From positions 5,086,001-5,150,000 of the forward strand of contig NC_079877.1 of assembly GCF_029227915.1 (NCBI RefSeq): DNA of 64,000 nucleotides, read 5' to 3'. Below the pieces are notes generated by a model. The model was not told the DNA's origin, ran no database searches, and worked only from the letters and a program-made list of their open reading frames with translations. Origin of the DNA: Hydractinia symbiolongicarpus. Its lineage: Eukaryota > Cnidaria > Hydrozoa > Anthoathecata > Hydractiniidae. Made by a program: the position numbers and the translations under genes. Shown here in pieces: positions 35,851 through 49,897 of this stretch; the first letter of the stretch is position 1, and each line of letters begins with the position of its first letter.

Positions 35851-38800
35851 TCAAAAGTATACAAAGAAAGTACCCAGGGTGTAAACTCATTTCCCGAACG
35901 ATTTTTTAAATTACTATTTCACCACTAAAGCCCATGAGACTTGTAGTATTTAAAAATATTTTCATTTTTGATGAGACGCTGAATAAAAGAAGTTTAATCG
36001 CCGGCAAACGAAAACCCGCGACTTCCCGTAAATCCCGGGCTTGGCCCGTATAGTCAAAAGTATACAAAGAAAGTACCCTGTGAGTAAACTCATTTCCAAA
36101 ACGATTTTTTAAATTATCTTTTCACCACTAAAACGCTTGAGACTTGTAGTTTTCAAAAATGTTTTCATTTTTGATGAGACGCTGAGTAAAAGAAGTTTAA
36201 TCGCCGGCAAACGAAATCCCGCGTTTTCCCGTAAATCCGGGGCTTGGCCCGTATAGTCGAATGTATACAGAGAAAGTACCCAGGGAGTAAACTCATTTCC
36301 CGAACGATTTTTTAAATTTTTTTTTCACCACTAAAACGCATGAGACTTGTAGTTTTCAAAAATGTTTTCATTTTTGATGAGACGCTTAATGAAACAGGTT
36401 TAATCGCCGGAAAACGAAAACCCGCGATTTCCCGTAAATCCGGGGCTTGGCCCGTATAGTTGAATGTATACAAAGAAAGTACCCTGTGAGTAAACTCATT
36501 TCCAGAACGATTTTTTAAATTATTTTTTCACCACTAAAACGCATAAGACTTGTAGTTTTAAAAAATGTTCTCATTTTTGATGAGACGCTGAATGAAAGAA
36601 GTTTAATCGCCTGCAAACGAAAACCCGCGATTTCCCGTAAATCCCGGCTTGGGCCGTATAGTCAAAAGTATACAAAGAAAGTACCCAGGGAGTAAACTCA
36701 TTTTCCGAACGATTTTTTAAATTATTTTTTCACCACTAAAACGCATGAGACTTGTAGTTTTCAAAAATGTTTTCATTTTTGATGAGACGCTGAATGAAAT
36801 ATGTTTAATCGCCGGCAAACAAAAACCCGCGATTTCCCGTAAATCCCGGGCTTGGCCCGTATAGTCAAAAGTATACAAAGAAAGTACCCAGGGCGTAAAC
36901 TCATTTCCCAAACGATTTTTTAAATTACTTTTTCACCACTAAAACGCATGAGACTTGTAGTTTTTAAAAATGTTTTCATTTTTGATGAGACGCTGAATAA
37001 AAGAAGTTTAATCGCCGGCAAACGAAAACCTGCGATTTCCCGTAAATCCTGGACTCGGCCCGTATAGTCAAAAGTATACAAAGAAAGTACCCAGGGATTA
37101 AACTCATTTCCCAAACGATTTTTTAAATTATTATTTCACCACTAAAACGCATGAGACTTGTAGTTTTCAAGAATGTTTTCATTTTTGATGAGACGCTGAA
37201 TAAAAGCAGGTTAATCGCCGGCAAACGAAAACCTGCGATTTCCCGTAAAACCCGGACTCGGCCCGTATAGTCAAAAGTATACAAAGAAAGTACCCAGGGT
37301 GTAAACTCATTTCCAGAACCATTTTTTAAATTATTTTTTCACCACTAAAACGCATAAGACTTGTAGTTTTTAAAAATGTTTTCATTTTTGATGAGACGCT
37401 GAATAAAAGAAGTTTAATCGCCAGCAAACGAAAACCCGCGATTTCCCGTAAATCCCGGGCTTGGCCCGTATAGTCAAAAGTATACAAAGAAAGTTCCCAG
37501 GGAGTAAACTCATTTCCCGAACGATTTTTTAAATTACTTTTTCACCACTAAAACGCATGAGACTTGTAGTTTTTAAAAATGTTTTCATTTTTGATGAGAC
37601 GCTGAATAAAAGAAGTTTAATAGCCGGCAAACGAAAACCTGCAATTTCCCGTAAATCCTGGACTCGGCCCGTATAGTCAAAAGTATACAAAGAAAGTACC
37701 CAGGGAGTAAACTCATTTCCCAAACGATTTTTTAAATTATTATTTCACCACTAAAGCCCATGAGACTTGTAGTTTTTAAAAATGTTTTCATTTTTGATGA
37801 GACGCTGAATAAAAGAAGTTTAATCGTCGGCAAACGAAAACCCGCAATTTCCCGTAAATCCCGGTCTCGGCCCGTATAGTCAAAAGTATACAAGGAAAGT
37901 ACCCAGGGAGTAAACTCATTTCCCTAAGGAATTTTTAAATTATTTTTTCACCCCTAAAACGCATGAGACTTGTAGTTTTCAAAAATGTTTTCATTTTTGA
38001 TGAGACGCTGAATAAAAGAGGTTTAATCGCCGGCAAACGAAAACCTGCGATTTCCCGTAAATCCCGGACTCGGCCCGTATAGTCAAAAGTATACAAAGAG
38101 AGTACCCAGGGTGTAAACTCATTTCCCGAACGATTTTTTAAATTATTTTTTCACCACTAAAACGCATGAGACTTGTAGTTTTCAAAAATGTTTTCATTTT
38201 TGATGAGACGCTGAATAAAATAAGTTTAATCGTCGGCAAACGAAAACCCGCCATTTCCCGTAAACCCCGGACTCGGCCCGCATAGTCAAAAGTATACAAA
38301 GAAAGTACCCAGGGTGTAAACTCATTTCCCGAACGATTTTTTAAATTACTATTTCACCACTAAAGCCCATGAGACTTGTAGTATTTAAAAATATTGTCAT
38401 TTTTGATGAGACGCTAAATAAAAGAAGTTTAATCGCCGGCAAACGAAAACCCGCCATTTCCCGTAAACCCCGGACTCGGCCCGCATAGTCAATAGTATAC
38501 AAAGAAAGTACCCAGGGTGTAAACTCATTTCCCGAACGATTTTTTAATTCATTTTTTCACCACTAAAACGCATAAGACTTGTAGTTTTCAAAAATGTTTT
38601 CATTTTTGATGAGACGCTGAATAAAAGAAGTTTAATCGCCGGCAAACGAAAACCTGCGATTTCCCGTAAATCCCGGACTCGGCCCGTATAGTCAAAAGTA
38701 TACAAAGAAAGTACCCAGGGAGTAAACTAATTTCCCAAACGATTTTTTAAATTATTATTTCACCACTAAAGCCCATGAGACTTGTAGTTTTTAAAAATGT

Positions 38801-41800
38801 TCTCATTTTTGATGAGACGCTGAATAAAAGAAGTTTAATCGCCGGCAAACGAAAACCCGCGATTTCCCGTAAATCCCGGCTTGGCCCGTATAGTCAAAAG
38901 TATACAAAGAAAGTACCCAGGGAGTAAACTCATTTCCCGAACAATTTTTTAAATTATTTTTTCACCACTAAAACGCATGAGACTTGTAGTTTTCAAAATT
39001 GTTTTCATTTTTGATGAGACGCTGAATAAAATAAGTTTAATCGCCTGCAAACGAAAACCTGCGATTTCCCGTAAATCTCCGACTCGGCCCGTATAGTCAA
39101 AAGTATACAAAGAAAGTACCCAGGGAGTAAACTCATTTCCCAAACCATTTTTTAAATTATTATTTCACCACTAAAGCCCACGAGACTGGTAGTTTTTAAA
39201 AATGTTTTCATTTTTGATGAGACGCTAAATAAAAGAAGTTTAATCGTCGGCAAACGAAAACCCGCCATTTCCCGTAAACCCCGGACTCGGCCCGCATAGT
39301 CAAAAGTATACAAAGAAAGTACCCAGGGTGTAAACTCATTTCCCGAACGATTTTTTAAATTACTATTTCACCACTAAAGCCCATGAGACTTGTAGTATTT
39401 AAAAATATTGTCATTTTTGATGAGACGCTAAATAAAAGAAGTTTAATCGCCGGCAAACGAAAACCCGCCATTTCCCGTAAACCCCGGACTCGGCTCGCAT
39501 AGTCAATAGTATACAAAGAAAGTACCCAGGGTGTAAACTCATTTCCCGAACGATTTTTTAATTCATTTTTTCACCACTAAAACGCATAAGACTTGTAGTT
39601 TTCAAAAATGTTTTCATTTTTGATGAGACGCTGAATAAAAGAAGTTTAATCGCCGGCAAACGAAAACCTGCGATTTCCCGTAAATCCCGGACTCGGCCCG
39701 TATAGTCAAAAGTATACAAAGAAAGTACCCAGGGAGTAAACTAATTTCCCAAACGATTTTTTAAATTATTATTTCACCACTAAAGCCCAAGAGACTTGTA
39801 GTTTTTAAAAATGTTCTCATTTTTGATGAGACGCTGAATAAAAGAAGTTTAATCGCCGGCAAACGAAAACCCGCGATTTCCCGTAAATCCCGGCTTGGCC
39901 CGTATAGTCAAAAGTATACAAAGAAAGTACCCAGGGAGTAAACTCATTTCCCGAACAATTTTTTAAATTATTTTTTCACCACTAAAACGCATGAGACTTG
40001 TAGTTTTCAAAATTGTTTTCATTTTTGATGAGACGCTGAATGAAAGAAGTTTAATCGCCGGCAAACAAAAACCCGCGATTTCCCGTAAATCCTGGGCTTG
40101 GCCCGTATAGTCAAAAGTATACAAAGAAAGTACCCAGGGAGTAAACTCATTTCCCAAACGATTTTTTAAATTACTTTTTCACCACTAAAACGGATGAGAC
40201 TTGTAGTTTTTAAAAATGTTTTCATTTTTGATGAGACGCTGAATAAAAGAAGTTCAATCGCCGGCAAACTAAAACCTGCGATTTCCCGTAAATCCTGGAC
40301 TCGGCCCGTATAGTCAAAAGTATACAAAGAAAGTACCCAGGGATTAAACTCATTTCCCAAACGATTTTTTAAATTATTATTTCACCACTAAAACGCACGA
40401 GACTTGTAGTTTTCAAAAATGTTTTCATTTTTGATGAGACGCTGAATAAAAGAAGTTTAATCGCCAGCAAACAAACACCTGCGATTTCCCGTAAATCCCG
40501 GACTCGGCCCGTATAGTCAAAAGTATACAAAGAAAGTACCCAGGGAGTAAACTAATTTCCCAAATGATTTTTTAAATTATTATTTCACCACTAAAGCCCA
40601 TGAGACTTGTAGTTTTTAAAAATGTCCTCATTTTTGATGAGACGCTGAATAAAAGAAGTTTAATCGCCGGCAAACGAAAACCCGCGATTTCCCGTAAATC
40701 CCGGCTTGGCCCGTATAGTCAAAAGTATACAAAGAAAGTACCCAGGGAGTAAACTCATTTCCCGAACAATTTTTTAAATTATTTTTTCACCACTAAAACG
40801 CATGAGACTTGTAGTTTTCAAAAATGTTTTCATTTTTGATGAGACGCTGAATGAAAGAAGTTTAATCGCCGGCAAACAAAAACCCGCGATTTCCCGTAAA
40901 TCCCGGGCTTGGCCCGTATAGTCAAAAGTATACAAAGAAAGTACCCAGGGAGTAAACTCATTTCCCAAACGATTTTTTAAATTACTTTTTCACCACTAAA
41001 ACGGATGAGACTTGTAGTTTTTAAAAATGTTTTCATTTTTGATGAGACGCTGAATAAAAGAAGTTCAATCGCCGGCAAACTAAAACCTGCGATTTCTCGT
41101 AAATCCTGGACTCGGCCCGTATAGTCAAAAGTATACAAAGAAAGTACCCAGGGATTAAACTCATTTCCCAAACGATTTTTTAAATTATTATTTCACCACT
41201 AAAACGCATGAGACTTGTAGTTTTCAAGAATGTTTTCATTTTTGATGAGACGCTGAATTAAAGCAGGTTAATCGCCGGCAAACGAACACCTGCGATTTCC
41301 CTAAATCCCGGACTCGGCCCGTATAGTCAAAAGTATACAAAGAAAGTAACCAGGGAGTAAACTCAATTCCAGAACGATTTTTTAAATTATTTTTTCACCA
41401 CTAAAACGCATAAGACTTGTAGTTTTTAAAAATGTTTTCATTTTTGATGAGACGCTGAATAAAAGAAGTTTAATCGCCGGCAAACGAAAACCCGCGATTT
41501 CCCGTAAATCCCGGGCTTGGCCCGTATAGTCAAAAGTATACAAAGAAAGTACCCAGGGAGTAAACTCATTTCCCGAACGATTTTTTAAATTACCTTTTCA
41601 CCACTAAAACGCATGAGACTTGTAGTTTTTAAAAATGTTTTCATTTTTGATGAGACGCTGAATAAAAAAGTTTAATCGCCGGCAAACGAAAACCTGCGAT
41701 TTCCCGTAAATCATGGACTCGGCCCGTATAGTCAAAAGTATACAAAGAAAGTACCCAGGGAGTAAACTCATTTCCCAAACGATTTTTTAAATTATTATTT

Positions 41801-41935
41801 CACCACTAAAACGCATGAGACTTGTAGTTTTTAAGAATGTTTTCATTTTTGATGAGACGCTGAATAAAAGCAGGTTAATCGCCGGCAAACGAAAACCTGC
41901 GATTTCCCGTAAATCCCGGACTCAGCCCGTATAGT
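35851..41935. repeat. 6.08-kb segmental duplication, copy 2 (30 monomers)
   Basis: Near-identical to the preceding 6.29 kb. Offset 6287 holds from 35.85 to about 38.21 kb, then 6084 to the end, because exactly one monomer is missing at about 38,218-38,232. There the AATAAAATAAG head of one unit is joined to the TCGTCGGC tail of the next. Few other differences are visible: TTTTTTACATTAC in copy 1 against TTTTTTAAATTAC here, and GGAGTCAAC against GGAGTAAAC. Confidence 0.9.
38147..38349. repeat. Hybrid monomer marking an exact one-unit deletion
   Basis: The head matches unit 31,851 (GCTGAATAAAATAAG) and the tail matches unit 32,054 (TCGTCGGC, CGCCATTTCCCG, GGGTGTAAAC). The join keeps the 203-bp phase, as expected for homologous unequal exchange. 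Confidence 0.85.
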
Positions 41936-44016
41936 CAAAAGTTTACAAAGAAAGTACCCAGGGAGTAAACTAATTTCCCAAACGATTTTTTAAATTATTA
42001 TTTCACCACTAAAGCCCATGAGACTTGTAGTTTTTAAAAATGTTCTCATTTTTGATGAGACGCTGAATAAAAGAAGTTTAATCGACGGCAAACGAAAACC
42101 CACGATTTCCCGTAAATCCCGGCTTGGCCCGTATAGTCAAAAGTATACAAAGAAAGTACCCAGGGAGTAAACTCATTTCCCAAACGATTTTTTAAATTAC
42201 TTTTTCACCACTAAAACGGATGAGACTTGTAGTTTTTAAAAATGTTTTCATTTTTGATGAGACGCTGAATAAAAGAAGTTCAATCGCCGGCAAACTAAAA
42301 CCTGCAATTTCCCGTAAATCCTGAACTCGGCCCGTATAGTCAAAAGTATACAAAAAAAGTACCCAGGGATTAAACTCATTTCCTAAACGATTTCTTAAAT
42401 TATTATTTCACCACTAAAACGCATGAGACTTGTAGTTTTCAAGAATGTTTTCATTTTTGATGAGACGCTGAATAAAAGCAGGTTAATCGCCGTCAAACGA
42501 ACACCTGCGATTTCCCGTAAATCCCGGACTCGGCCCGTATAGTCAAAAGTATACAAAGAAAGTACCCACGGGGTAAACTCATTTCCAGAACGATTTTTTA
42601 AATTATTTTTTCACCACTAAAACGCATAAGACTTGTAGTTTTTAAAAATGTTTTCATTTTTGATGAGACGCTGAATAAAAGAAGTTTAATCGCCGGCAAA
42701 CGAAAACCCGCGATTTCCCGTAAATCTCGGGCTTGGCCCGTATAGTCAAAAGTATAGAAAGAAAGTACCCAGGGAGTAAACTCATTTCCCGAACGATTTT
42801 TTAAATTACCTTTTCACCACTAAAACGCATGAGACTTGTAGTTTTTAAAAATGTTTTCATTTTTGATGAGACGCTGAATAAAAGAAGTTTAATCGCCGGC
42901 AAACGAAAACCTGCGATTTCCCGTAAATCATGGACTCGGCCCGTATAGTCAAAAGTATACAAAGAAAGTACCCAGGGAGTAAACTCGTTTCCCAAACGAT
43001 TTTTTAAATTATTATTTCACCACTAAAACGCATGAGACTTGTAGTTTTCAAGAATGTTTTCATTTTTGACGAGACGCTGAATAAAAGCAGGTTAATCGCC
43101 GGCAAACGAAAACCTGCGATTTCCCGTAAATCCCGGACTCGGCCCGTATAGTCAAAAGTATACAAAGAAAGTACCCAGGGAGTAAACTCATTTCCAGAAC
43201 GATTTTTTAAATTATTTTTTCACCACTAAAACGCATAAGACTTGTAGTTTTTAAAAATGTTTTCATTTTAATGAGACGCTGAATAAAAGAAGTTTAATCG
43301 CCGGCAAACGAAAACCCGCGATTTCCCGTAAATCTCGGGCTTGGCCCGTATAGTCAAAAGTATACAAAGAAAGTACCCAGGGATTAAACTCATTTCCCAA
43401 ACGATTTTTTAAATTATTATTTCACCACTAAAACGCATGAGACTTGTAGTTTTCAAGAATGTTTTCATTTTTGATGAGACGCTGAATAAAAGCAGGTTAA
43501 TCGCCGGCAAACGAACACCTGCGATTTCCCGTAAATCCCGGAGTCGGCCCGTATAGTCAAAAGTATACAAAGAAAGTACCCAGGGTGTAAACTCATTTCC
43601 AGAACGATTTTTTAAATTATTTTTTCACCACTAAAACGCATAAGACTTGTAGTTTTTAAAAATGTTTTCATTTTTGATGAGACGCTGAATAAAAGAAGTT
43701 TAATCGCCGGCAAACGAAAACCCGCGATTTCCCGTAAATCCCGGGCTTGGCCCGTATAGTCAAAAGTATACAAAGAAAGTACCCAGGGAGTAAACTCATT
43801 TCCCAAACGATTTTTTAAATTATTATTTCACCACTAAAGCCCATGAGACTTGTAGTTTTTAAAAATGTCCTCATTTTTGATGAGACGCTGAATAAAAGAA
43901 GTTTAATCGCCGGCAAACGAAAACCCGCGATTTCCCGTAAATCCCGGCTTGGCCCGTATAGTCAAAAGTATACAAAGAAAGTACCCAGGGAGTAAACTCA
44001 TTTCCCGAACAATTTT
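41936..44016. repeat. Central-domain mosaic of p-q-r-s monomers
   Basis: Units: t (TCGACGGC, CCCACG), p (with ACAAAAAAAG and TTTCTTAAATT), q (GCCGTCAAACG), r (GTATAGAAAG), s (TCATGGACTCGG), q (TTTTTGACGAG), r with a 1-bp shortened TTTTAATGAGACG, q, r, t. There is no clear single HOR, and no gene. Confidence 0.75.
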
Positions 44017-46854
44017 TTAAATTATTTTTTCACCACTAAAACGCATGAGACTTGTAGTTTTCAAAAATGTTTTCATTTTTGATGAGACGCTGAATGAAAG
44101 AAGTTTAATCGCCGGCAAACAAAAACCCGCGATTTCCCGTAAATCCCGGGCTTGGCCCGTATAGTCAAAAGTATACAAAGAAAGTACCCAGGGAGTAAAC
44201 TCATTTCCCAAACGATTTTTTAAATTACTTTTTCACCACTAAAACGGATGAGACTTGTAGTTTTTAAAAATGTTTTCATTTTTGATGAGACGCTGAATAA
44301 AAGAAGTTCAATCGCCGGCAAACTAAAACCTGCGATTTCTCGTAAATCCTGGACTCGGCCCGTATAGTCAAAAGTATACAAAGAAAGTACCCAGGGATTA
44401 AACTCATTTCCCAAACGATTTTTTAAATTATTATTTCACCACTAAAACGCATGAGACTTGTAGTTTTCAAGAATGTTTTCATTTTTGATGAGACGCTGAA
44501 TAAAAGAAGTTTAATCGCCGGCAAACGAAAACCCGCGATTTCCCGTAAATCCCGGGCTTGGCCCGTATAGTCAAAAGTATACAAAGAAAGTACCCAGGGA
44601 GTAAACTCATTTCCCGAACGATTTTTTAAATTACCTTTTCACCACTAAAACGCATGAGACTTGTAGTTTTTAAAAATGTTTTCATTTTTGATGAGACGCT
44701 GAATAAAAAAGTTTAATCGCCGGCAAACGAAAACCTGCGATTTCCCGTAAATCATGGACTCGGCCCGTATAGTCAAAAGTATACAAAGAAAGTACCCAGG
44801 GAGTAAACTCATTTCCCAAACGATTTTTTAAATTATTATTTCACCACTAAAACGCATGAGACTTGTAGTTTTCAAGAATGTTTTCATTTTTGATGAGACG
44901 CTGAATAAAAGCAGGTTAATCGCCGGCAAACGAAAACCTGCGATTTCCCGTAAATCCCGGACTCGGCCCGTATAGTCAAAAGTTTACAAAGAAAGTACCC
45001 AGGGAGTAAACTAATTTCCCAAACGATTTTTTAAATTATTATTTCACCACTAAAGCCCATGAGACTTGTAGTTTTTAAAAATGTTCTCATTTTTGATGAG
45101 ACGCTGAATAAAAGAAGTTTAATCGACGGCAAACGAAAACCCACGATTTCCCGTAAATCCCGGCTTGGCCCGTATAGTCAAAAGTATACAAAGAAAGTAC
45201 CCAGGGAGTAAACTCATTTCCCAAACGATTTTTTAAATTACTTTTTCACCACTAAAACGGATGAGACTTGTAGTTTTTAAAAATGTTTTCATTTTTGATG
45301 AGACGCTGAATAAAAGAAGTTCAATCGCCGGCAAACTAAAACCTGCAATTTCCCGTAAATCCTGGACTCGGCCCGTATAGTCAAAAGTATACAAAAAAAG
45401 TACCCAGGGATTAAACTCATTTCCCAAACGATTTCTTAAATTATTATTTCACCACTAAAACGCATGAGACTTGTAGTTTTCAAGAATGTTTTCATTTTTG
45501 ATGAGACGCTGAATAAAAGCAGGTTAATCGCCGGCAAACGAACACCTGCGATTTCCCGTAAATCCCGGACTCGGCCCGTATAGTCAAAAGTATACAAAGA
45601 AAGTACCCAGGGTGTAAACTCATTTCCAGAACGATTTTTTAAATTATTTTTTCACCACTAAAACGCATAAGACTTGTAGTTTTTAAAAATGTTTTCATTT
45701 TTGATGAGACGCTGAATAAAAGAAGTTTAATCGCAGGCAAACGAAAACCCGCGATTTCCCGTAAATCTCGGGCTTGGCCCGTATAGTCAAAAGTATAGAA
45801 AGAAAGTACCCAGGGAGTAAACTCATTTCCCGAACGATTTTTTAAATTACCTTTTCACCACTAAAACGCATGAGACTTGTAGTTTTTAAAAATGTTTTCA
45901 TTTTTGATGAGACGCTGAATAAAAGAAGTTTAATCGCCGGCAAACGAAAACCCGCGATTTCCCGTAAATCTCGGGCTTGGCCCGTATAGTCAAAAGTATA
46001 CAAAGAAAGTACCCAGGGAGTAAACTCATTTCCCGAACGATTTTTTAACTTACTTTTTCACCACTAAAACGCATGAGACTTGTAGTTTTTAAAAATGTTT
46101 TCATTTTTGATGAGACGCTGAATAAAAGAAGTTCAATCGCCGGCAAACTAAAACCTGCGATTTCTCGTAAATCCGGGACTCGGCCCGTATAGTCAAAAGT
46201 ATACAAAGAAAGTACCCAGGGATTAAACTCATTTCCCAAACGATTTTTTAAATTATTATTTCACCACTAAAACGCATGAGACTTGTAGTTTTCAAGAATG
46301 TTTTCATTTTTGATGAGACGCTGAATAAAAGCAGGTTAATCGCCGGCAAACGAACACCTGCGATTTCCCGTAAATCCCGGACTCGGCCCGTATAGTCAAA
46401 AGTATACAAAGAAAGTACCCAGGGTGTAAACTCATTTCCAGAACGATTTTTTAAATTATTTTTTCACCACTAAAACGCATAAGACTTGTAGTTTTTAAAA
46501 ATGTTTTCATTTTTGATGAGACGCTGAATAAAAGAAGTTTAATCGCCGGCAAACGAAAACCCGCGATTTCCCGTAAATCCCGGGCTTGGCCCGTATAGTC
46601 AAAAGTATACAAAGAAAGTACCCAGGGAGTAAACTCATTTCCCAAACGATTTTTTAAATTATTATTTCACCACTAAACCCATGAGACTTGTAGTTTTTAA
46701 AAATGTCCTCATTTTTGATGAGACGCTGAATAAAAGAAGTTTAATCGCCGGCAAACGAAAACCCGCGATTTCCCGTAAATCCCGGCTTGGCCCGTATAGT
46801 CAAAAGTATACAAAGAAAGTACCCAGGGAGTAAACTCATTTCCCGAACAATTTT
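44017..46854. repeat. 14-monomer segment (2838 bp)
   Basis: Starts at a u unit and ends before the next u unit at 46,855. Order: u, p, q/r hybrid, s (with GAATAAAAAAG), q (AGTTTAC), t, p, q, r, r-like, p, q, r, t (CTAAACCCATGAG, -1). Compared with the next segment one u unit is missing between t (45,030) and p (45,233). Confidence 0.75.
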
Positions 46855-49288
46855 TTAAATTATTTTTTCACCACTAAAACGCATGAGACTTGTAGTTTTC
46901 AAAAATGTTTTCATTTTTGATGAGACGCTGAATGAAAGAAGTTTAATCGCCGGCAAACAAAAACCCGCGATTTCCCGTAAATCCCGGGCTTGGCCCGTAT
47001 AGTCAAAAGTATACAAAGAAAGTACCCAGGGAGTAAACTCATTTCCCAAACGATTTTTTAAATTACTTTTTCACCACTAAAACGGATGAGACTGGTAGTT
47101 TTTAAAAATGTTTTCATTTTTGATGAGACGCTGAATAAAAGAAGTTCAATCGCCGGCAAACTAAAACCTGCGATTTCTCGTAAATCCTGGACTCGGCCCG
47201 TATAGTCAAAAGTATACAAATAAAGTACCCAGGGATTAAACTCATTTCCCAAACGATTTTTTAAATTATTATTTCACCACTAAAACGCATGAGACTTGTA
47301 GTTTTCAAGAATGTTTTCATTTTTGATGAGACGCTGAATAAAAGCAGGTTAATCGCCGGCAAACGAACACCTGCGATTTCCCGTAAATCCCGGACTCGGC
47401 CCGTATAGTCAAAAGTATACAAAGAAAGTACCCAGGGTGTAAACTCATTTCCAGAACGATTTTTTAAATTATTTTTTCACCACTAAAACGCATAAGACTT
47501 GTAGTTTTTAAAAATGTTTTCATTTTTGATGAGACGCTGAATAAAAGAAGTTTAATCGCCGGCAAACGAAAACCCGCGATTTCCCGTAAATCCCGGGCTT
47601 GGCCCGTATAGTCAAAAGTATACAAAGAAAGTACCCAGGGAGTAAACTCATTTCCCGAACGATTTTTTAAATTACCTTTTCACCACTAAAACGCATGAGA
47701 CTTGTAGTTTTTAAAAATGTTTTCATTTTTGATGAGACGCTGAATAAAAGAAGTTTAATCGCCGGCAAACGAAAACCCGCGATTTCCCGTAAATCCCGGG
47801 CTTGGCCCGTATAGTCAAAAGTATACAAAGAAAGTACCCAGGGAGTAAACTCATTTCCCGAACGATTTTTTAAATTACCTTTTCACCACTAAAACGCATG
47901 AGACTTGTAGTTTTTAAAAATGTTTTCATTTTTGATGAGACGCTGAATAAAAAAGTTTAATCGCCGGCAAACGAAAACCTGCGATTTCCCGTAAATCATG
48001 GACTCGGCCCGTATAGTCAAAAGTATACAAAGAAAGTACCCAGGGAGTAAACTCATTTCCCAAACGATTTTTTAAATTATTATTTCACCACTAAAACGCA
48101 TGAGACTTGTAGTTTTCAAGAATGTTTTCATTTTTGATGAGACGCTGAATAAAAGCAGGTTAATCGCCGGCAAACGAAAACCTGCGATTTCCCGTAAATC
48201 CCGGACTCGGCCCGTATAGTCAAAAGTTTACAAAGAAAGTACCCAGGGAGTAAACTAATTTCCCAAACGATTTTTTAAATTATTATTTCACCACTAAAGC
48301 CCATGAGACTTGTAGTTTTTAAAAATGTTCTCATTTTTGATGAGACGCTGAATAAAAGAAGTTTAATCGACGGCAAACGAAAACCCACGATTTCCCGTAA
48401 ATCCCGGCTTGGCCCGTATAGTCAATAGTATACAAAGAAAGTACCCAGGGAGTAAACTCATTTCCCGAACAATTTTTTAAATTATTTTTTCACCACTAAA
48501 ACGCATGAGACTTGTAGTTTTCAAAAATGTTTTCATTTTTGATGAGACGCTGAATGAAAGAAGTTTAATCGCCGGCAAACAAAAACCTGCGATTTCCCGT
48601 AAATCCCGGGCTTGGCCCGTATAGTCAAAAGTATACAAAGAAAGTACCCAGGGAGTAAACTCATTTCCCAAACGATTTTTTAAATTACTTTTTCACCACT
48701 AAAACGGATGAGACTTGTAGTTTTTAAAAATGTTTTCATTTTTGATGAGACGCTGAATAAAAGAAGTTCAATCGCCGGCAAACTAAAACCTGCAATTTCC
48801 CGTAAATCCTGGACTCGGCCCGTATAGTCAAAAGTATACAAAAAAAGTACCCAGGGATTAAACTCATTTCCCAAACGATTTCTTAAATTATTATTTCACC
48901 ACTAAAACGCATGAGACTTGTAGTTTTCAAGAATGTTTTCATTTTTGATGAGACGCTGAATAAAAGCAGGTTAATCGCCGGCAAACGAACACCTGCGATT
49001 TCCCGTAAATCCCGGACTCGGCCCGTATAGTCAAAAGTATACAAAGAAAGTACCCAGGGTGTAAACTCATTTCCAGAACGATTTTTTAAATTATTTTTTC
49101 ACCACTAAAACGCATAAGACTTGTAGTTTTTAAAAATGTTTTCATTTTTGATGAGACGCTGAATAAAAGAAGTTTAATCGCCGGCAAACAAAAACCCGCG
49201 ATTTCCCGTAAATCTCGGTCTTGGCCCGTATAGTCAAAAGTATAGAAAGAAAGTACCCAGGGAGTAAACTCATTTCCCGAACGATTTT
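46855..49288. repeat. 12-monomer segment leading into the 15-mer HOR
   Basis: Order: u, p (GACTGGTAG, ACAAATAAAG), q, r, r-like with TTACCTTTTC, s with GAATAAAAAAG, q (AGTTTAC), t (GTCAATAG), u, p (ACAAAAAAAG), q, r. From about 47.9 kb it parallels 50,913 onwards, so it is the older neighbour of the 15-mer copies. Confidence 0.75.
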
Positions 49289-49491
49289 TTAAATTACCTT
49301 TTCACCACTAAAACGCATGAGACTTGTAGTTTTTAAAAATGTTTTCATTTTTGATGAGACGCTGAATAAAAGAAGTTTAATCGCCGGCAAACGAAAACCT
49401 GCGATTTCCCGTAAATCATGGACTCGGCCCGTATAGTCAAAAGTATACAAAGAAAGTACCCAGGGAGTAAACTCATTTCCCAAACGTTTTT
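49289..49491. repeat. Monomer subtype s (example)
   Basis: Markers: ATTACCTTTTCACC, CCTGCG, AATCATGGACTCGG, TTCCCAAACG. A 202-bp form with GAATAAAAAAG occurs at 35,501, 41,585, 44,626, 47,870, 50,913 and 53,955. Confidence 0.84.
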
Positions 49492-49694
49492 TTAAATTAT
49501 TATTTCACCACTAAAACGCATGAGACTTGTAGTTTTCAAGAATGTTTTCATTTTTGATGAGACGCTGAATAAAAGCAGGTTAATCGCCGGCAAACGAAAA
49601 CCTGCGATTTCCCGTAAATCCCGGACTCGGCCCGTATAGTCAAAAGTATACAAAGAAAGTACCCAGGGAGTAAACTCATTTCCAGAACGATTTT
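49492..49694. repeat. Monomer subtype q (example)
   Basis: Markers: TTTTCAAGAATG, AAAAGCAGGTTAATCGCC, CCCGGACTCGG, TTCCAGAACG. Versions with CGAACACCTGCG or AGTTTACAAAG occur at fixed positions in the HOR. Confidence 0.84.
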
Positions 49695-49897
49695 TTAAAT
49701 TATTTTTTCACCACTAAAACGCATAAGACTTGTAGTTTTTAAAAATGTTTTCATTTTTGATGAGACGCTGAATAAAAGAAGTTTAATCGCCGGCAAACGA
49801 AAACCCGCGATTTCCCGTAAATCTCGGGCTTGGCCCGTATAGTCAAAAGTATACAAAGAAAGTACCCAGGGAGTAAACTCATTTCCCGAACGATTTT
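49695..49897. repeat. Monomer subtype r (example)
   Basis: Markers: ACGCATAAG, TTTTTAAAAATG, CCCGCG, TCTCGGGCTTGG or TCCCGGGCTTGG, TTCCCGAACG; some copies have GTATAGAAAG. It follows q in the central domain. Confidence 0.84.

Noticed and set aside
29562-41935. Assembly duplication as the sole cause of the 6.3-kb repeat
   Set aside because: The copies differ by an in-register one-monomer deletion and several point changes, so a simple assembler copy is less likely. It cannot be fully excluded without reads.
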